A stretch of DNA of 64,000 bases from Loxodes magnus (lineage: Eukaryota; Ciliophora; Karyorelictea; Loxodida; Loxodidae), in the NCBI GenBank assembly GCA_946699065.1, contig CAMPDV010000273.1, positions 338,814 through 402,813 on the forward strand, given 5' to 3'. A model generated the notes under the pieces. The model made no database searches. It was not told where the DNA came from and saw only the letters and a program-made list of their open reading frames with translations. Shown in pieces: positions 12,196-22,345 of the stretch. Each line of letters begins with the position of its first letter. Position 1 is the first letter of the stretch. The translations under genes were made by a program, and so were the position numbers.

Positions 12196-15149
12196 TGATT
12201 GCTCGTAAAGATCTTCTCTATATTATTTCTAATTGTTCCATCACTTATTTTCCTACAAATTATTCACAATATGGGATAACTTCTGTCCCACAGCTGAATA
12301 CTGAGCTTACGAACGTTTTTATCATTATACCTGCGTTATATGGTGTTAATCCCTTATTCATTGTTATTTTACCCAGTATTCATGTTTACATCTTTTATGC
12401 TGCTTCTAGTCTGTTCTCCATGTGTTTTTCAAAGCTGATGGTTTCTTCTATTATATGCCCTAAGTACTAAAAGGACGTTACTCTTTCGATTCTTAAGTTT
12501 CCCACCTCAATAGTATTCCCTATATTTTCTCAGTTTCTATTTTCTGGTGCTTTTCATATCATTCATTTTGTTTTATCTGCAATTTCCAGTTTGTATTTTT
12601 CTGCCCATGAGGTTAAATTTTTGATTCCTCTAATTATTCTCATTCACTTATTAAGGCTAGGTCATCTGCATATGCAAAACATCCCGCATATATTTCTTGT
12701 GTTCATCCCTCTTAGTTTTTAAAGTCTATCGTAATTCCTAGCTTTTAATCTTCCAAGCTATGGAGAAGTCTTGCTATTATTAAGTTAAATAGTCTTGGCG
12801 ACGTTATGCTTCCCTGTTTTAGTCCTTAATTTGTCGCGAATGATTTTGCTATTTATTCATTGAATTTAAGTTTAATTTCTTCTTCACAGTAGAAGTTTGC
12901 TAGGAGTTTAATTATCTATTCTGGTACTTTTAGATCGTTTAGGATTTATCACATATCTTTTCTTTGCACCGAGTCGTACGCTTTTTTAATATCAACAAAT
13001 ATTACGAAAACATCTTTTTTGTTCCGTATTGATCATTCCTATACTGTTCTTAGGTCGAAAATTTATAGTGAGCATAATTTTCCTTTTTTAAAGCCATATT
13101 AATATTCGCTTTCATCATTATGCAGATATACTTATAGTTGCTAGAAAATTCATGCATCTACTATTTTTAAAGCATGATTCAGTAAAGAGATTGGTCTATA
13201 ATTCATCGGGTTCATCTGTCCTCCTTTTTTGTACATTAATATTATGTATTATTATTTCATCTCTTAAGGTATTACTCCCTCTTAAATCATCTTAACTATC
13301 ATTTTACATGTTACTTCTGTTAGTTTTTTTCCGCCTGCTAATATTGTGCCTACTTGTATTTCATCAGGTCCTGCTGCTTTTCATTTCGCCAATTAGTTGA
13401 TGATTTCTTAAATTTCATATTCGTTTACCACTATTTATCTCTTGTTTATGAATTTAGTTGGTAGCGTATTATCGCCATCTTCATACAGTTTCTACCATTC
13501 ATCCCTGAAAGTATTAACATCTTCTTTTAATTAAGGTACTCATTAATTATTTTTTCTATTAAGTAAGCTTTTTAGTTTCTCCCACATATCTGTTAGACTT
13601 CCTTTATTTACATTGTCCATAAATAGGTTTAGTTAGTTTCTTTTATCTTTTTTTCTTGATTAAATGTATTCTTATCTTACTCTTTGGTATTCTCTTTGAT
13701 TCTCAATTTATTGATTTTCATTTATTTGTTCTCTGTTCTTTACCCTTTATTTTAATTGTTTGCTGCATTTTCTAAAGATTTTATTACACTATTTTGTTGT
13801 TTCTGAATATTTATATATCTTAGAGTTTTATGTTTTGAATTTTCCACATACTATTTAAACTCCTTCTTATATCTTTTTCTTTCATCATTTATAAGTCTAT
13901 GTGCCGTTTAGGTTATCAATTTCTTCTTCTTAGAGATTTTCTTGTATAAATCTTTCAAATTTTTCTTATATCTCTTTTTTCTTTAATAGTAGGTAGTTTA
14001 TTTTTGCTATCTTTTATGGCTTTCTTACTTCTTTACCCATCTTTACCTATATAATACCAGGCCTATGGTCACCTATTACGTATGAGTAATAAAAATCACT
14101 CTTTAACACCTTTTCTCTCATACTCTCTTCGATTAAAAATTAATCTATTTTATACTCATTGTTTTAGTGAATAAAGGTACCTATTTCAGTTGGGTCTAGG
14201 CATATTAAATTATTCTGTTCCATAAACTGTGTCATTCTCTTTCCTGCTGAGTTTGTTTTCTTTGGCAGTCATTTTTCTATGTGCGCATTTCAGTCTCCTA
14301 TTATCATTATATTAAGTCCTTTTTCTATTGCTTATAGTTTAAATTCATTCACTAAATTATAGAAAGGCTTATACTGTTCGTTGTTATTTGCAACAGGAGC
14401 GTAGACATTTATTACTGCTAATTATTTCATTATTTCTATTGCCATTACTCTCGCTCCTCCAAAGAGCGTCATTTGGTTTACTTCATTCTATATCTCTCTG
14501 ATCTCCTTACATATGTCGTTTCTAATATAGAATGCTACTCCTTTTCCTTTTTTTGATCCCACATTTATTAAGTTTTTATATCCTGCTATATTACACATAT
14601 CTTTTTAGTCTTCAATCTAAATTTCTTATATTGCCATTATGTGGATATTTTTTTGAGTCATGAATTTGGCTAGTGCCTCTTTTGCACTTCTTACTCCCCT
14701 AACATTTGCTGTCCCTATTTTTATGACTTATTCTTAATATTTTTTTACACTTATTCCCTCTACTTCCTCTTCCCCTTATTCTTCTTTTTATTCATCTTCC
14801 TTCTCCACCTTTTCTTCTTCTTATCTATCATTCTATGCTTCCATATTATTTTCTTTATTAGTTCTTTCCCCTTTTTTGTCTTTTTCATCTTATTATCTAC
14901 TTTTTCCTTCTTCTTATCTATTCTAATCTTCTTCTTTTTCCTTTTCCTATTAGTTGAAGTCGGATAATTGTTCATTTTTGTTTATCGGTTTCTTAGCATA
15001 GTACATTCTCATTGAAGTTTGCTTCAATTTACTTCTTTCTTCTCACTTTTATCTTGCATCTTATTCTTTTTCTTCTTGAGTTTGTTCTATTTCTTTTTGC
15101 TTTTTTCCTTTATTTACGTTTTTCCTGACATACTCCATTATACCATTTT
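12196..15149 (-). pseudogene. LINE ORF2: endonuclease and reverse transcriptase, 3'-broken
   Basis: A Lys/Glu-rich linker leads into an APE-type endonuclease: Thr-Ala-Asn-Val-Arg-Gly near 14700, Ile-Gly-Asp-Trp-Asn-Ala-His near 14300, and Gly-Asp-His-Arg-Pro near 14065. The reverse transcriptase follows, with Phe-Val-Asp-Ile-Lys-Lys-Ala-Tyr-Asp-Ser (motif A), Gly-Leu-Lys-Gln-Gly-Ser (motif B) and the catalytic Tyr-Ala-Asp-Asp box at about 12660-12676. Several Trp positions are UGA. A one-base frameshift just after the YADD box is shared with the piece at 17219, so it predates the split. The C-terminal zinc region is missing here and lies in the other piece. Confidence 0.85.
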
Positions 15150-16439
15150 GTTTGTTTCTTATTTCTTTTGTTAGGGTTTAGCGTTTTTACCATCACCTAT
15201 ACTATCCTTTTCTCTAATTTGCTTTATGGTATATCTTATTATTTAGTTGATTGTTTTCTATTTTATTTAATTATTTGAACATTTCTCTATCCCTCTGTCT
15301 TACATATGTCCAATCCCATTTTGATGAAAAATAATTTTTATTTATTCTTTTTGCATAAAAAACTTTTTATTATTTAATTGTTTAGTTGTTTTAATTATTT
15401 TTCTATTCTCCTCATTTTATTTCCTTCTCTTCTTCCCTTGATTCCTCTATAATCATTTATTCTTCTTCTCCAATTATCCTCTTGATTGCTTGATTTGCTT
15501 CAAAATCTGGTTTGTTTATTGTTAAAATAACTTCTCCTTCAAGCATCTCTAATTCTCTTGTATGTAGCTTTTTCCTTTTTGCTGCTTCTACCCTTCTGCA
15601 TTGCTGGTCTGTATGCCCTTTCACTTTACATAGGCAGCAGATAAAATTTACTGGGTGTTATATTCTCATTTTGTTTCCATTCAAATCTATTACTTCTGGT
15701 ATCCTCTTTGCTTCGTCTACATCCTTTAAATCTAGGTAGATTACACTGCTCCCTTTTAGGATTATTGTGTTTGGATATGTATGCTATATCTCTCCTCTTG
15801 ATTTTCCATATTATCTTATTATTTCCATTACTTCCTTCATATTTGAGTATTCGTTAATTATGAAGTAAATTGGGTAGTTATGAATGTCAAAATATTCCAA
15901 TTAGTTTCTAGCTTAGATAGGAATTCTAACTCCTTTGAACGTTCATTCCCTGAATTAAGTGAAATGTTAGTATCTTTCTTCATTGTTTAATACCACGTAT
16001 ACAATTCCGTTTTATTTCACTATGAACTTCGCCACTACTTGTCCATAATCCTTCCATATTTGATTTCTAAACACTTGTATAAATTCTTAGTCTTTGGCCT
16101 TTTTCTCTACTAAATCAGTGTTTTCCAAGTAATGGTTAAAGTAAATTGCGGCCACCATTTCTGATAAATCATCATAGGCATTTTAGTAGACCCTTTACAT
16201 TTATTCTTCAGGGACGTTGGCTGAAATAAGTTGTTCATTATTTTGTTAAATTATTACTTAGGTAGTTTACTTTTTTTGCCACATTCCTTTCTTATTTTGT
16301 GCTCCTCCTTTTAGTGCAGTTCGACCAATCATGGGTATATTGTTTCTATTATTCGTTCTATTATTTCGTGTTCGTTCGGTCAGTTAGTTTGGTCCTGCGT
16401 AGTCTGAGGTCTTGCATTATTAGTCTGGTTTCCATGCAT
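15150..16439 (-). CDS. LINE ORF1 with CCHC zinc knuckle
   Basis: Nucleic-acid-binding ORF1 protein of the LINE. The start is the ATG at 16439, after a leader of about 110 bp. A roughly 100-residue folded-looking region (from about 15770 to 16100, compatible with an RRM-like fold, not provable by eye) precedes the knuckle Cys-Leu-Cys-Lys-Val-Lys-Gly-His-Thr-Asp-Gln-Gln-Cys near 15610-15650, a canonical CX2CX4HX4C. A Glu/Lys-rich coiled tail follows. The N-terminal 60 codons and the later part appear to be in different frames, so one frameshift is likely near 16270. The exact 3' end is unclear because no stop codon can be recognised in this code, and the ORF1-ORF2 border is a guess. Confidence 0.65.
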
Positions 16440-16552
16440 AATAAAGAAGGTTGGAATAATTAAAGCAAAGACGTGGTAAAAGAAAATGCTTCAGGTTTTC
16501 TCTCCTACTCTGAGGAGGTGGTATAAAAACCCTTCTTGAAGCTAACCATTTT

Positions 16553-17218
16553 TTAATATATTATTATAATAATATAAGCTGTTAATCAATTTAAAAAGAT
16601 TTATCCAAATTTAGATTATTTTAATATTGTAGAAAGAGATAAATATTGATTTTAAAATATATTAGATTGAATTTAAGCTTTATATAATTTTTGCTAACTA
16701 CAATATTTAATTTATTTTGTCATCAATTTATTTATTTACTTTATCAAAGGAAATTTTCGCCATAAATTTAAAAAATTTAATTAAATTGTTAAGATACATA
16801 AATACTTGTAGAAATGACTATAGATAAAATTAATTCTCACTTCAAAGAAAATATTTAAATTACATTAATTTTTAATTTTTTAATTTTTAGGAAAGATATA
16901 AATTTAAATTCTTTATATTTGAAGAGTCTTTAATTTCATTATTATTATTATATACCTCTTTTTTTTCTTTTATGTCCGTATTATTAATAAAGCAATCATA
17001 TAGGAAGTGAAAATAGCATTTATTTACTTTTTTGAATGATAAATTTGAATTTTAGTATTTTAGCAGAGAGAATTTGATTACATACTAATAAATTAATTTT
17101 GTTTAAAACAAAGAAAATAAAATATAATAAATTAATATAAAGAATATTTTATAAATAATATTATATTTGTTTTGTCTATGTATTTAGCTTTAGCTTCATA
17201 TTAACTTAATATTATATT
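16553..17218 (-). repeat. Inverted host segment between the two LINE pieces
   Basis: Non-coding AT-rich DNA. Its reverse complement matches 46680-47260, which in that paralogous locus directly precedes the sequence matching 19140 onward. Here it is flipped and trapped between the LINE pieces. This is the key evidence that the LINE inserted first and was then split by an inversion. Confidence 0.75.
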
Positions 17219-19080
17219 AAAAAAGTGTACGACTCGGTGCAAAGAAAAGATATATGATAAATCCTAAACGATCTAAAAGTACCAGAATAGATAATTAAAC
17301 TCCTAGCAAACTTCTACTGTGAAGAAGAAATTAAACTTAAATTCAATGAATAAATAGCAAAATCATTCGCGACAAATTAAGGACTAAAACAGGGAAGCAT
17401 AACGTCGCCAAGACTATTTAACTTAATAATAGCAAGACTTCTCCATAGCTTGGAAGATTAAAAGCTAGGAATTACGATAGACTTTAAAAACTAAGAGGGA
17501 TGAACACAAGAAATATATGCAGGATGTTTTGCATATGCAGATGACCTAGCCTTAATAAGTGAATGAGAATAATTAGAGGAATCAAAAATTTAACCTCATG
17601 GGCAGAAAAATACAAACTGGAAATTGCAGATAAAACAAAATGAATGATATGAAAAGCACCAGAAAATAGAAACTGAGAAAATATAGGGAATACTATTGAG
17701 GTGGGAAACTTAAGAATCGAAAGAGTAACGTCCTTTTAGTACTTAGGGCATATAATAGAAGAAACCATCAGCTTTGAAAAACACATGGAGAACAGACTAG
17801 AAGCAGCATAAAAGATGTAAACATGAATACTGGGTAAAATAACAATGAATAAGGGATTAACACCATATAACGCAGGTATAATGATAAAAACGTTCGTAAG
17901 CTCAGTATTCAGCTGTGGGACAGAAGTTATCCCATATTGTGAATAATTTGTAGGAAAATAAGTGATGGAACAATTAGAAATAATATAGAGAAGATCTTTA
18001 CGAGCAATCATAGATGCCCCTTTCTAAGTGTAAAATGAGATGCTAGAATACGAGTTACAGTTTATGAAATTTAAACATTACCTATGGCAGAAAACGCTGA
18101 GATTAAGAGGCAGATTAATAGGTAACTAAGGAAAAACAGTAGATGGATTAATGTTCGACCTAAGTAAAGAAGAGAACTTTATTTTTGAGCAATACTGCAC
18201 GACAATAAAATTAGAATTAAAAATTGAAGACAAAAATATATTTATAGATGGTAATAATAATCAAAAAAGGGAAGAAAAACATTAATCGTGCAATTTGAGA
18301 ACATAGAGTATACATAGAAGATAGAGAAAGAATGGAGTAAATGATAACAACTCTACATTATAGAAAAACATGATTTGATGAATATGTAGTAGGACCACCC
18401 AACTACCTGAGATACAATAAAAATAGAAAAGAAGAAATATGCTACATATTTAGAATAAGAACGAGATGTAATGGGAGCCAGAATTGTTTAAAAGAAAGAC
18501 ACCTAGTTGCGACAAGCAAATACCCTTTCTGTAATGATGCAAGAGAAAACGAAATGCATATCATAGAAAAATGCTCAGAATATAAAGAAAGTAGATAAAT
18601 ATGTATTAGAAAGTTAAGAACAATAGGAGTAGAAAGACAAGGAATGGAACTATTTGATATAATATGAGGTACGGCAAAATTCGAAAAATTCATTAGAACC
18701 TAAGAAGAATAAAAAAGAGCTGAAACTGACTTGATAATAAAAGATTATATCAAAAACATATTAGAAAAAAGAAAAAAAGGATACTTAGAAAAGAAAATTG
18801 AATGAAAAAAAGAAATAGGAAAAGATTATAGAGAAGGAAAAGGATAGTTTTTATGAGTTTATAAAAGCTTGATTAAGAAGAAAATAATTAGAAACGAAAA
18901 TTAGCAAAGTATGTAAAAAAAAATAATGGACACTTGTAACAAAGAATCAATAAAACGTAGATAGATAGAAGACAGAAGAACAAGAGATATTGAAGAAGAA
19001 AATGATGAAGATATGGAACTAATAAGAGAAGAATTTTTATTACCTGAAGGCTTACTTGAAGAAATAGACATGTATTGAAA
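17219..19080 (+). pseudogene. LINE ORF2 C-terminal part (RT core to C-terminus)
   Basis: 5'-truncated reverse transcriptase. Visible are motif A, Gly-Leu-Lys-Gln-Gly-Ser, Phe-Ala-Tyr-Ala-Asp-Asp-Leu-Ala near 17530-17555, and the thumb region. After about 18440 comes a Cys/His-rich region (Arg-Cys-Asn-Gly-Ser, then Phe-Cys-Asn-Asp-Ala-Arg-Glu-Asn-Glu-Met-His-Ile-Ile-Glu-Lys-Cys) that looks like the C-terminal zinc finger of many LINE ORF2 proteins, with one Cys replaced by Tyr. A UGA follows Asp-Met-Tyr at 19076-19078, only about a dozen bases before the 3' stem-loop, and is the likely stop. At least two frameshifts are present: one after YADD shared with the other piece, and one near 18250-18350. 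Confidence 0.83.
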
Positions 19081-19089
19081 CATTTATTA

Positions 19090-19140
19090 AAGAGCTGCGC
19101 ACCAACGAGGTGCTACGCGCTCTATAATCAAATTTATTTA
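19090..19140 (+). other. LINE 3'-terminal stem-loop and TTTA tail
   Basis: AGAGC and GCG on the 5' side pair with CGC and GCTCT on the 3' side. An inner CACC/GGTG stem closes an AACGA loop. A TATAATCAAATTTATTTATT-type tail follows. The same structure occurs at 34881-34915 (minus), 35963-35997, 41098-41133, 51275-51310 (minus), and degenerate at 21310-21345. It is probably the reverse-transcription start signal. Confidence 0.75.
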
Positions 19141-19150
19141 TTTATATTTA

Positions 19151-22020
19151 ATAAAGATTATATATATTAATTATTTAACTTTTTATTTATTTTAAGTTAC
19201 ATGTTTTTATGATATTTATTTGAACTATTTTTTAATTATAAAAATATATTAATTAAAATAAATAATTAAAAATTTAAAATAAATCATTTAATTTATTTCT
19301 CTATTTTATGCATTATATGCTTCCAAAAAAATTAAAATTTTATTTTAAATAGTCTAACATAATAAAAGTATATTTTATTATATTTTATTATTTTTCAGTT
19401 AAAATTTCTTGGTATTTTCTAATATTTTAAATGTAAAACATTATTATTTTTCTAAACACTATTTTATAGTTTAAATTGAAACTAATAATTAGATATTAAA
19501 ATTATTATTATTAGTTATTTTTAATTGCTATACTATATTATTATATTAATTTTTATTACTAAAAAGAAAAAACTAAAATCCCTTTTCTTTGAATTATAAA
19601 GTTTAATAAAAATTTCTAAATTTATAAGATTAAATAATTAAGCCATACTAAAAAGATAGAAATAATAAAAAGAATTAATAGTTTAGTTTACTTTTATTTA
19701 CTGGGCATTTTAATATTTATAGTGGTTTATTTTAATTAGATATTTTTAGTTTCCATTAAATAAAATTTGAAATAAATTGATAAATTTTTTTAGTTTAAAC
19801 AAATAAAAGTGTTATTTTTATATAATTTAAAAGCTTTCATTAAAAATGATTGAGAAAGAGAATTAAAATCCTAAGAGAAATGAGGATTGACTACAATGGT
19901 AGAATGATGTGAATAAAATTGAAGCAGTAGAAGAAGAGTATGAGCAATAAGTAAAGTAGAACTAATGAATAAGTGTAAATAAAGAGTTTTATTGCTGACA
20001 TGAAAATATAGTAAATAAATATATATTATTATTTTTATATAATTATTATTTAATTTATTTCAAACAAACGCATATGAAATATATAAATTTGATAAATTGC
20101 AACTATTCAAAATTAAAATCCTTAAACTATATGTAATAAGATATTAAAAGGAAATATTAATGATTTAAAAATATAAAATAATAGATCAGAGTAATTCCAT
20201 TTAACTTACTACTAGATAAAAGAGAAAAACTAATATTATATATAATCTATTAGTGTAAAGAAAATAATTACTCAGACTTAGTTAATAATAATTTATTATT
20301 ATAATAGATGCAAATTTTATGATATTATAAAGAAAATAAGTAAATATTCATTATTATTTTTGTTAAATTGCTATAATTTAATATATTTAAATATATTAGT
20401 CAAAGGAAGAATAAATAACTTCAAATAAAGTAAGTGAATTTAAATTATAAATAAATACAAAAATACATAAGATATATATTTTAAGAGAAACTAGAAAGTT
20501 AGAAATTTTAATAATAAATCTTATATATCTTTTAGACTCTTTTAATTAATTAAGATTAATTACAAATATTTATTTATCATTTCTTTATCTTTTGACAATC
20601 AACCTATAATTAATAGATTTATCTTTAGACTTTGTATTAAAAATATATCTTTAACAGATTGAATAAGAAATACCTAAAGTTTAACTAAAACTTAATCTAA
20701 ATCAAATCTAAACTTTATGCAGTTTATTAATAATAAGAGTATTTAGATTTAAAAATTATTATATAGCTTTTAGATTTAAATTAATGCATCAAGTTTTAAA
20801 GATTTTTAACTTGATAAAGTGATGTAATTTTTAAATCTTAACTCTTCAGTAAATTAATTTTTTAAATTGTTAAATTAATAAATAGAATTATTAAAATAAT
20901 TTATCTACTTAAACAATTAAAAATTTAAATGATATAATATAAATAAATTAAAGATAGGCTATTTTACTTAAAATAGATTAGATTCATTTCAAAGCAATAG
21001 TAAATATCTAATTAATTCAATTTATTTAGATTAAGAATTATTCAATTAAAGCATAGTTAATAACCTAGTTATTTAAATAAATTAAATAGCTTATTTCTTA
21101 TATATAAAGATATACTTATTGAAATATGATTATAACTTTTATATCATTTTATTTATTTTAAATTATAAAATTCATATAAATTATAAAGTTTACCATTAAT
21201 TATTTTATCTTAAATATATTTTTAATTCCTTTTTATTATACGAGGCAATATTTTAAAAATATCTTTTCCAAAAGGTTTAATAGAATAAAATAATTTCTAT
21301 TAACATTCCAAAAAGAGTTGCGCGCCATTGAGTTATATGCCCTTTTTAATAATTTCTTTTTAATTAATTTATGTTATTTTTATCTTCACACACATTAAGC
21401 TTTCCATAACTAAGTTCTTTTATTTATAAATAGATTTATTTATAAGTTATTAAACTAATTTGGAAAATTTCTTAGTTAAATATTTCAGTATTTAAATAAT
21501 TTAACTTAATTAAAGTAAAAACCTCACTGTAAATGTAATTAAAACTAAATCTATCATTTATTTTAGTAAATCTTAGATACTTGATAAATTAATTTTATTC
21601 TATTAAGATTTTACATATTATAATAATTTAATTTTTATAATAAGTTTAATTTGTTGCTTAAATATTTTGAAGAGTATCGTTTTTATTTATATTTACCACA
21701 TAGAATACCAACATTTAAAATTATAAATTTTTCATCAATAAAATGCTCTATTAAGTAAAATATATAAAATTTAATATAAAAATCTATTTTACATAACAAA
21801 CAAAAAATTTATATATGATTAAGTTAATTTATTTAATAAAACTCATATAAGAACTATTTTAAATAATAAGCTTTATATTTATTTATATTACTTTAAAAAT
21901 TTTATGATAATTAATTGAAGTTTAATCTACTAATTTAGCTATAGAAATGTTATATTAGTATATAAGATATTTTTATTTTCTCCTAATTATAGAAATATTA
22001 TTGAATTTTATAAAAAAGCA
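19151..22020 (+). repeat. AT-rich block T, copy 1
   Basis: No gene seen. Homologous to 47280-49735 in the same orientation. The pairing extends through the GC-rich A-box element and stops soon after it, at about 22365/50090. An insertion present only here (about 21240-21360) carries a worn copy of the LINE/SINE 3' stem-loop at 21310-21345. Confidence 0.75.
21240..21360 (+). mobile_element. Degenerate SINE/LINE 3' end
   Basis: Present in this copy of block T but absent at the matching place near 49140. Contains AAAAAGAGTTGCGCGCCATT, an eroded version of the shared 3' stem-loop. It is the oldest-looking member of that set. Confidence 0.45.
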
Positions 22021-22345
22021 AAATGCAGATGTGGAACTCGTGGTTTAGTGGGTAAGCAGAGTCGGACTACGTGGAGTCTGCGATCCCGCCATTATCAAGG
22101 ACGGAGAGTTTTCCCTGCTCTGTTTCCAGCCTGAGGCGATCCCTCTCTCTTTAACAGCCTCGACACATCACTTCCATGAAGCCCCGATGCCGTTCCCTGA
22201 CGTGACTAGGACAAACCCTGAATTAGTCTGATGACCCCCTCTGCCCACCTCCCAAACTCGCCATCTGCACGTTGTCCCGCCGCCGGCGTAACAGAGTATC
22301 GCGACTACTCCGGACAATTAAACAGATTCTGGTAATACTTATAGA
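22021..22345 (+). mobile_element. GC-rich A-box element, copy 2 (SINE or ncRNA)
   Basis: Same element as 8551-8866 and 49740-50063. A-box-like TGGTTTAGTGG at 22041-22051 and a B-box-like stretch at 22074-22086 give tRNA-like spacing. The body differs by only a handful of bases from the other copies although the AT-rich flanks differ more, which suggests either sequence constraint or simply slower decay of GC-rich DNA. No target-site duplication is obvious because all three copies sit inside larger duplications. Confidence 0.6.

Larger units (their letters stand above)
12196..16552 (-). mobile_element. LINE (APE-type non-LTR retrotransposon), inverted 5' piece
   Basis: Visibly less AT-rich than its surroundings. 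Read on the minus strand it has a short leader, an ORF1 with a CCHC knuckle, an apurinic endonuclease domain, and a reverse transcriptase that breaks off after the catalytic domain. The 5' end near 16552 matches the leader of the element at 32406. The last 792 bp (12196-12987) are repeated in reverse at 17219-18011, where the missing 3' end of the same LINE is found. The two pieces together give roughly 5.5 kb. The arrangement is explained by inversion after insertion (see findings). Confidence 0.88.
17219..19150 (+). mobile_element. LINE, 3' piece with conserved 3' stem-loop
   Basis: It starts abruptly in reverse transcriptase motif A (Tyr-Asp-Ser-Val) and runs to the natural 3' end. It shares 793 bp, nearly identical, with the inverted piece at 12196-12987. 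It ends in a stem-loop (19091-19123) and a TTTA-rich tail shared with several short elements in this window, the expected substrate of the LINE's own reverse transcriptase. Confidence 0.88.

Noticed and set aside
12195-12470. 91-codon open frame, repeated at 17736-18011 on the other strand
   Set aside because: It is the antisense shadow of the duplicated LINE reverse transcriptase segment.
14760-14975. Lys-rich open frame on the minus strand
   Set aside because: Off-frame reading of the Glu/Lys-rich linker between LINE ORF1 and ORF2; the frame joining the endonuclease domain is a different one.
15512-15739. 75-codon plus-strand open frame
   Set aside because: Antisense of the LINE ORF1 zinc-knuckle region.
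17219-19150. Twin-primed LINE insertion with 12196-16552
   Set aside because: Twin priming leaves the two LINE parts adjacent. Here 666 bp of inverted host DNA lies between them.
22021-22100. Functional tRNA gene
   Set aside because: A D-arm-like segment and A box are present, but no anticodon stem or acceptor stem can be paired.
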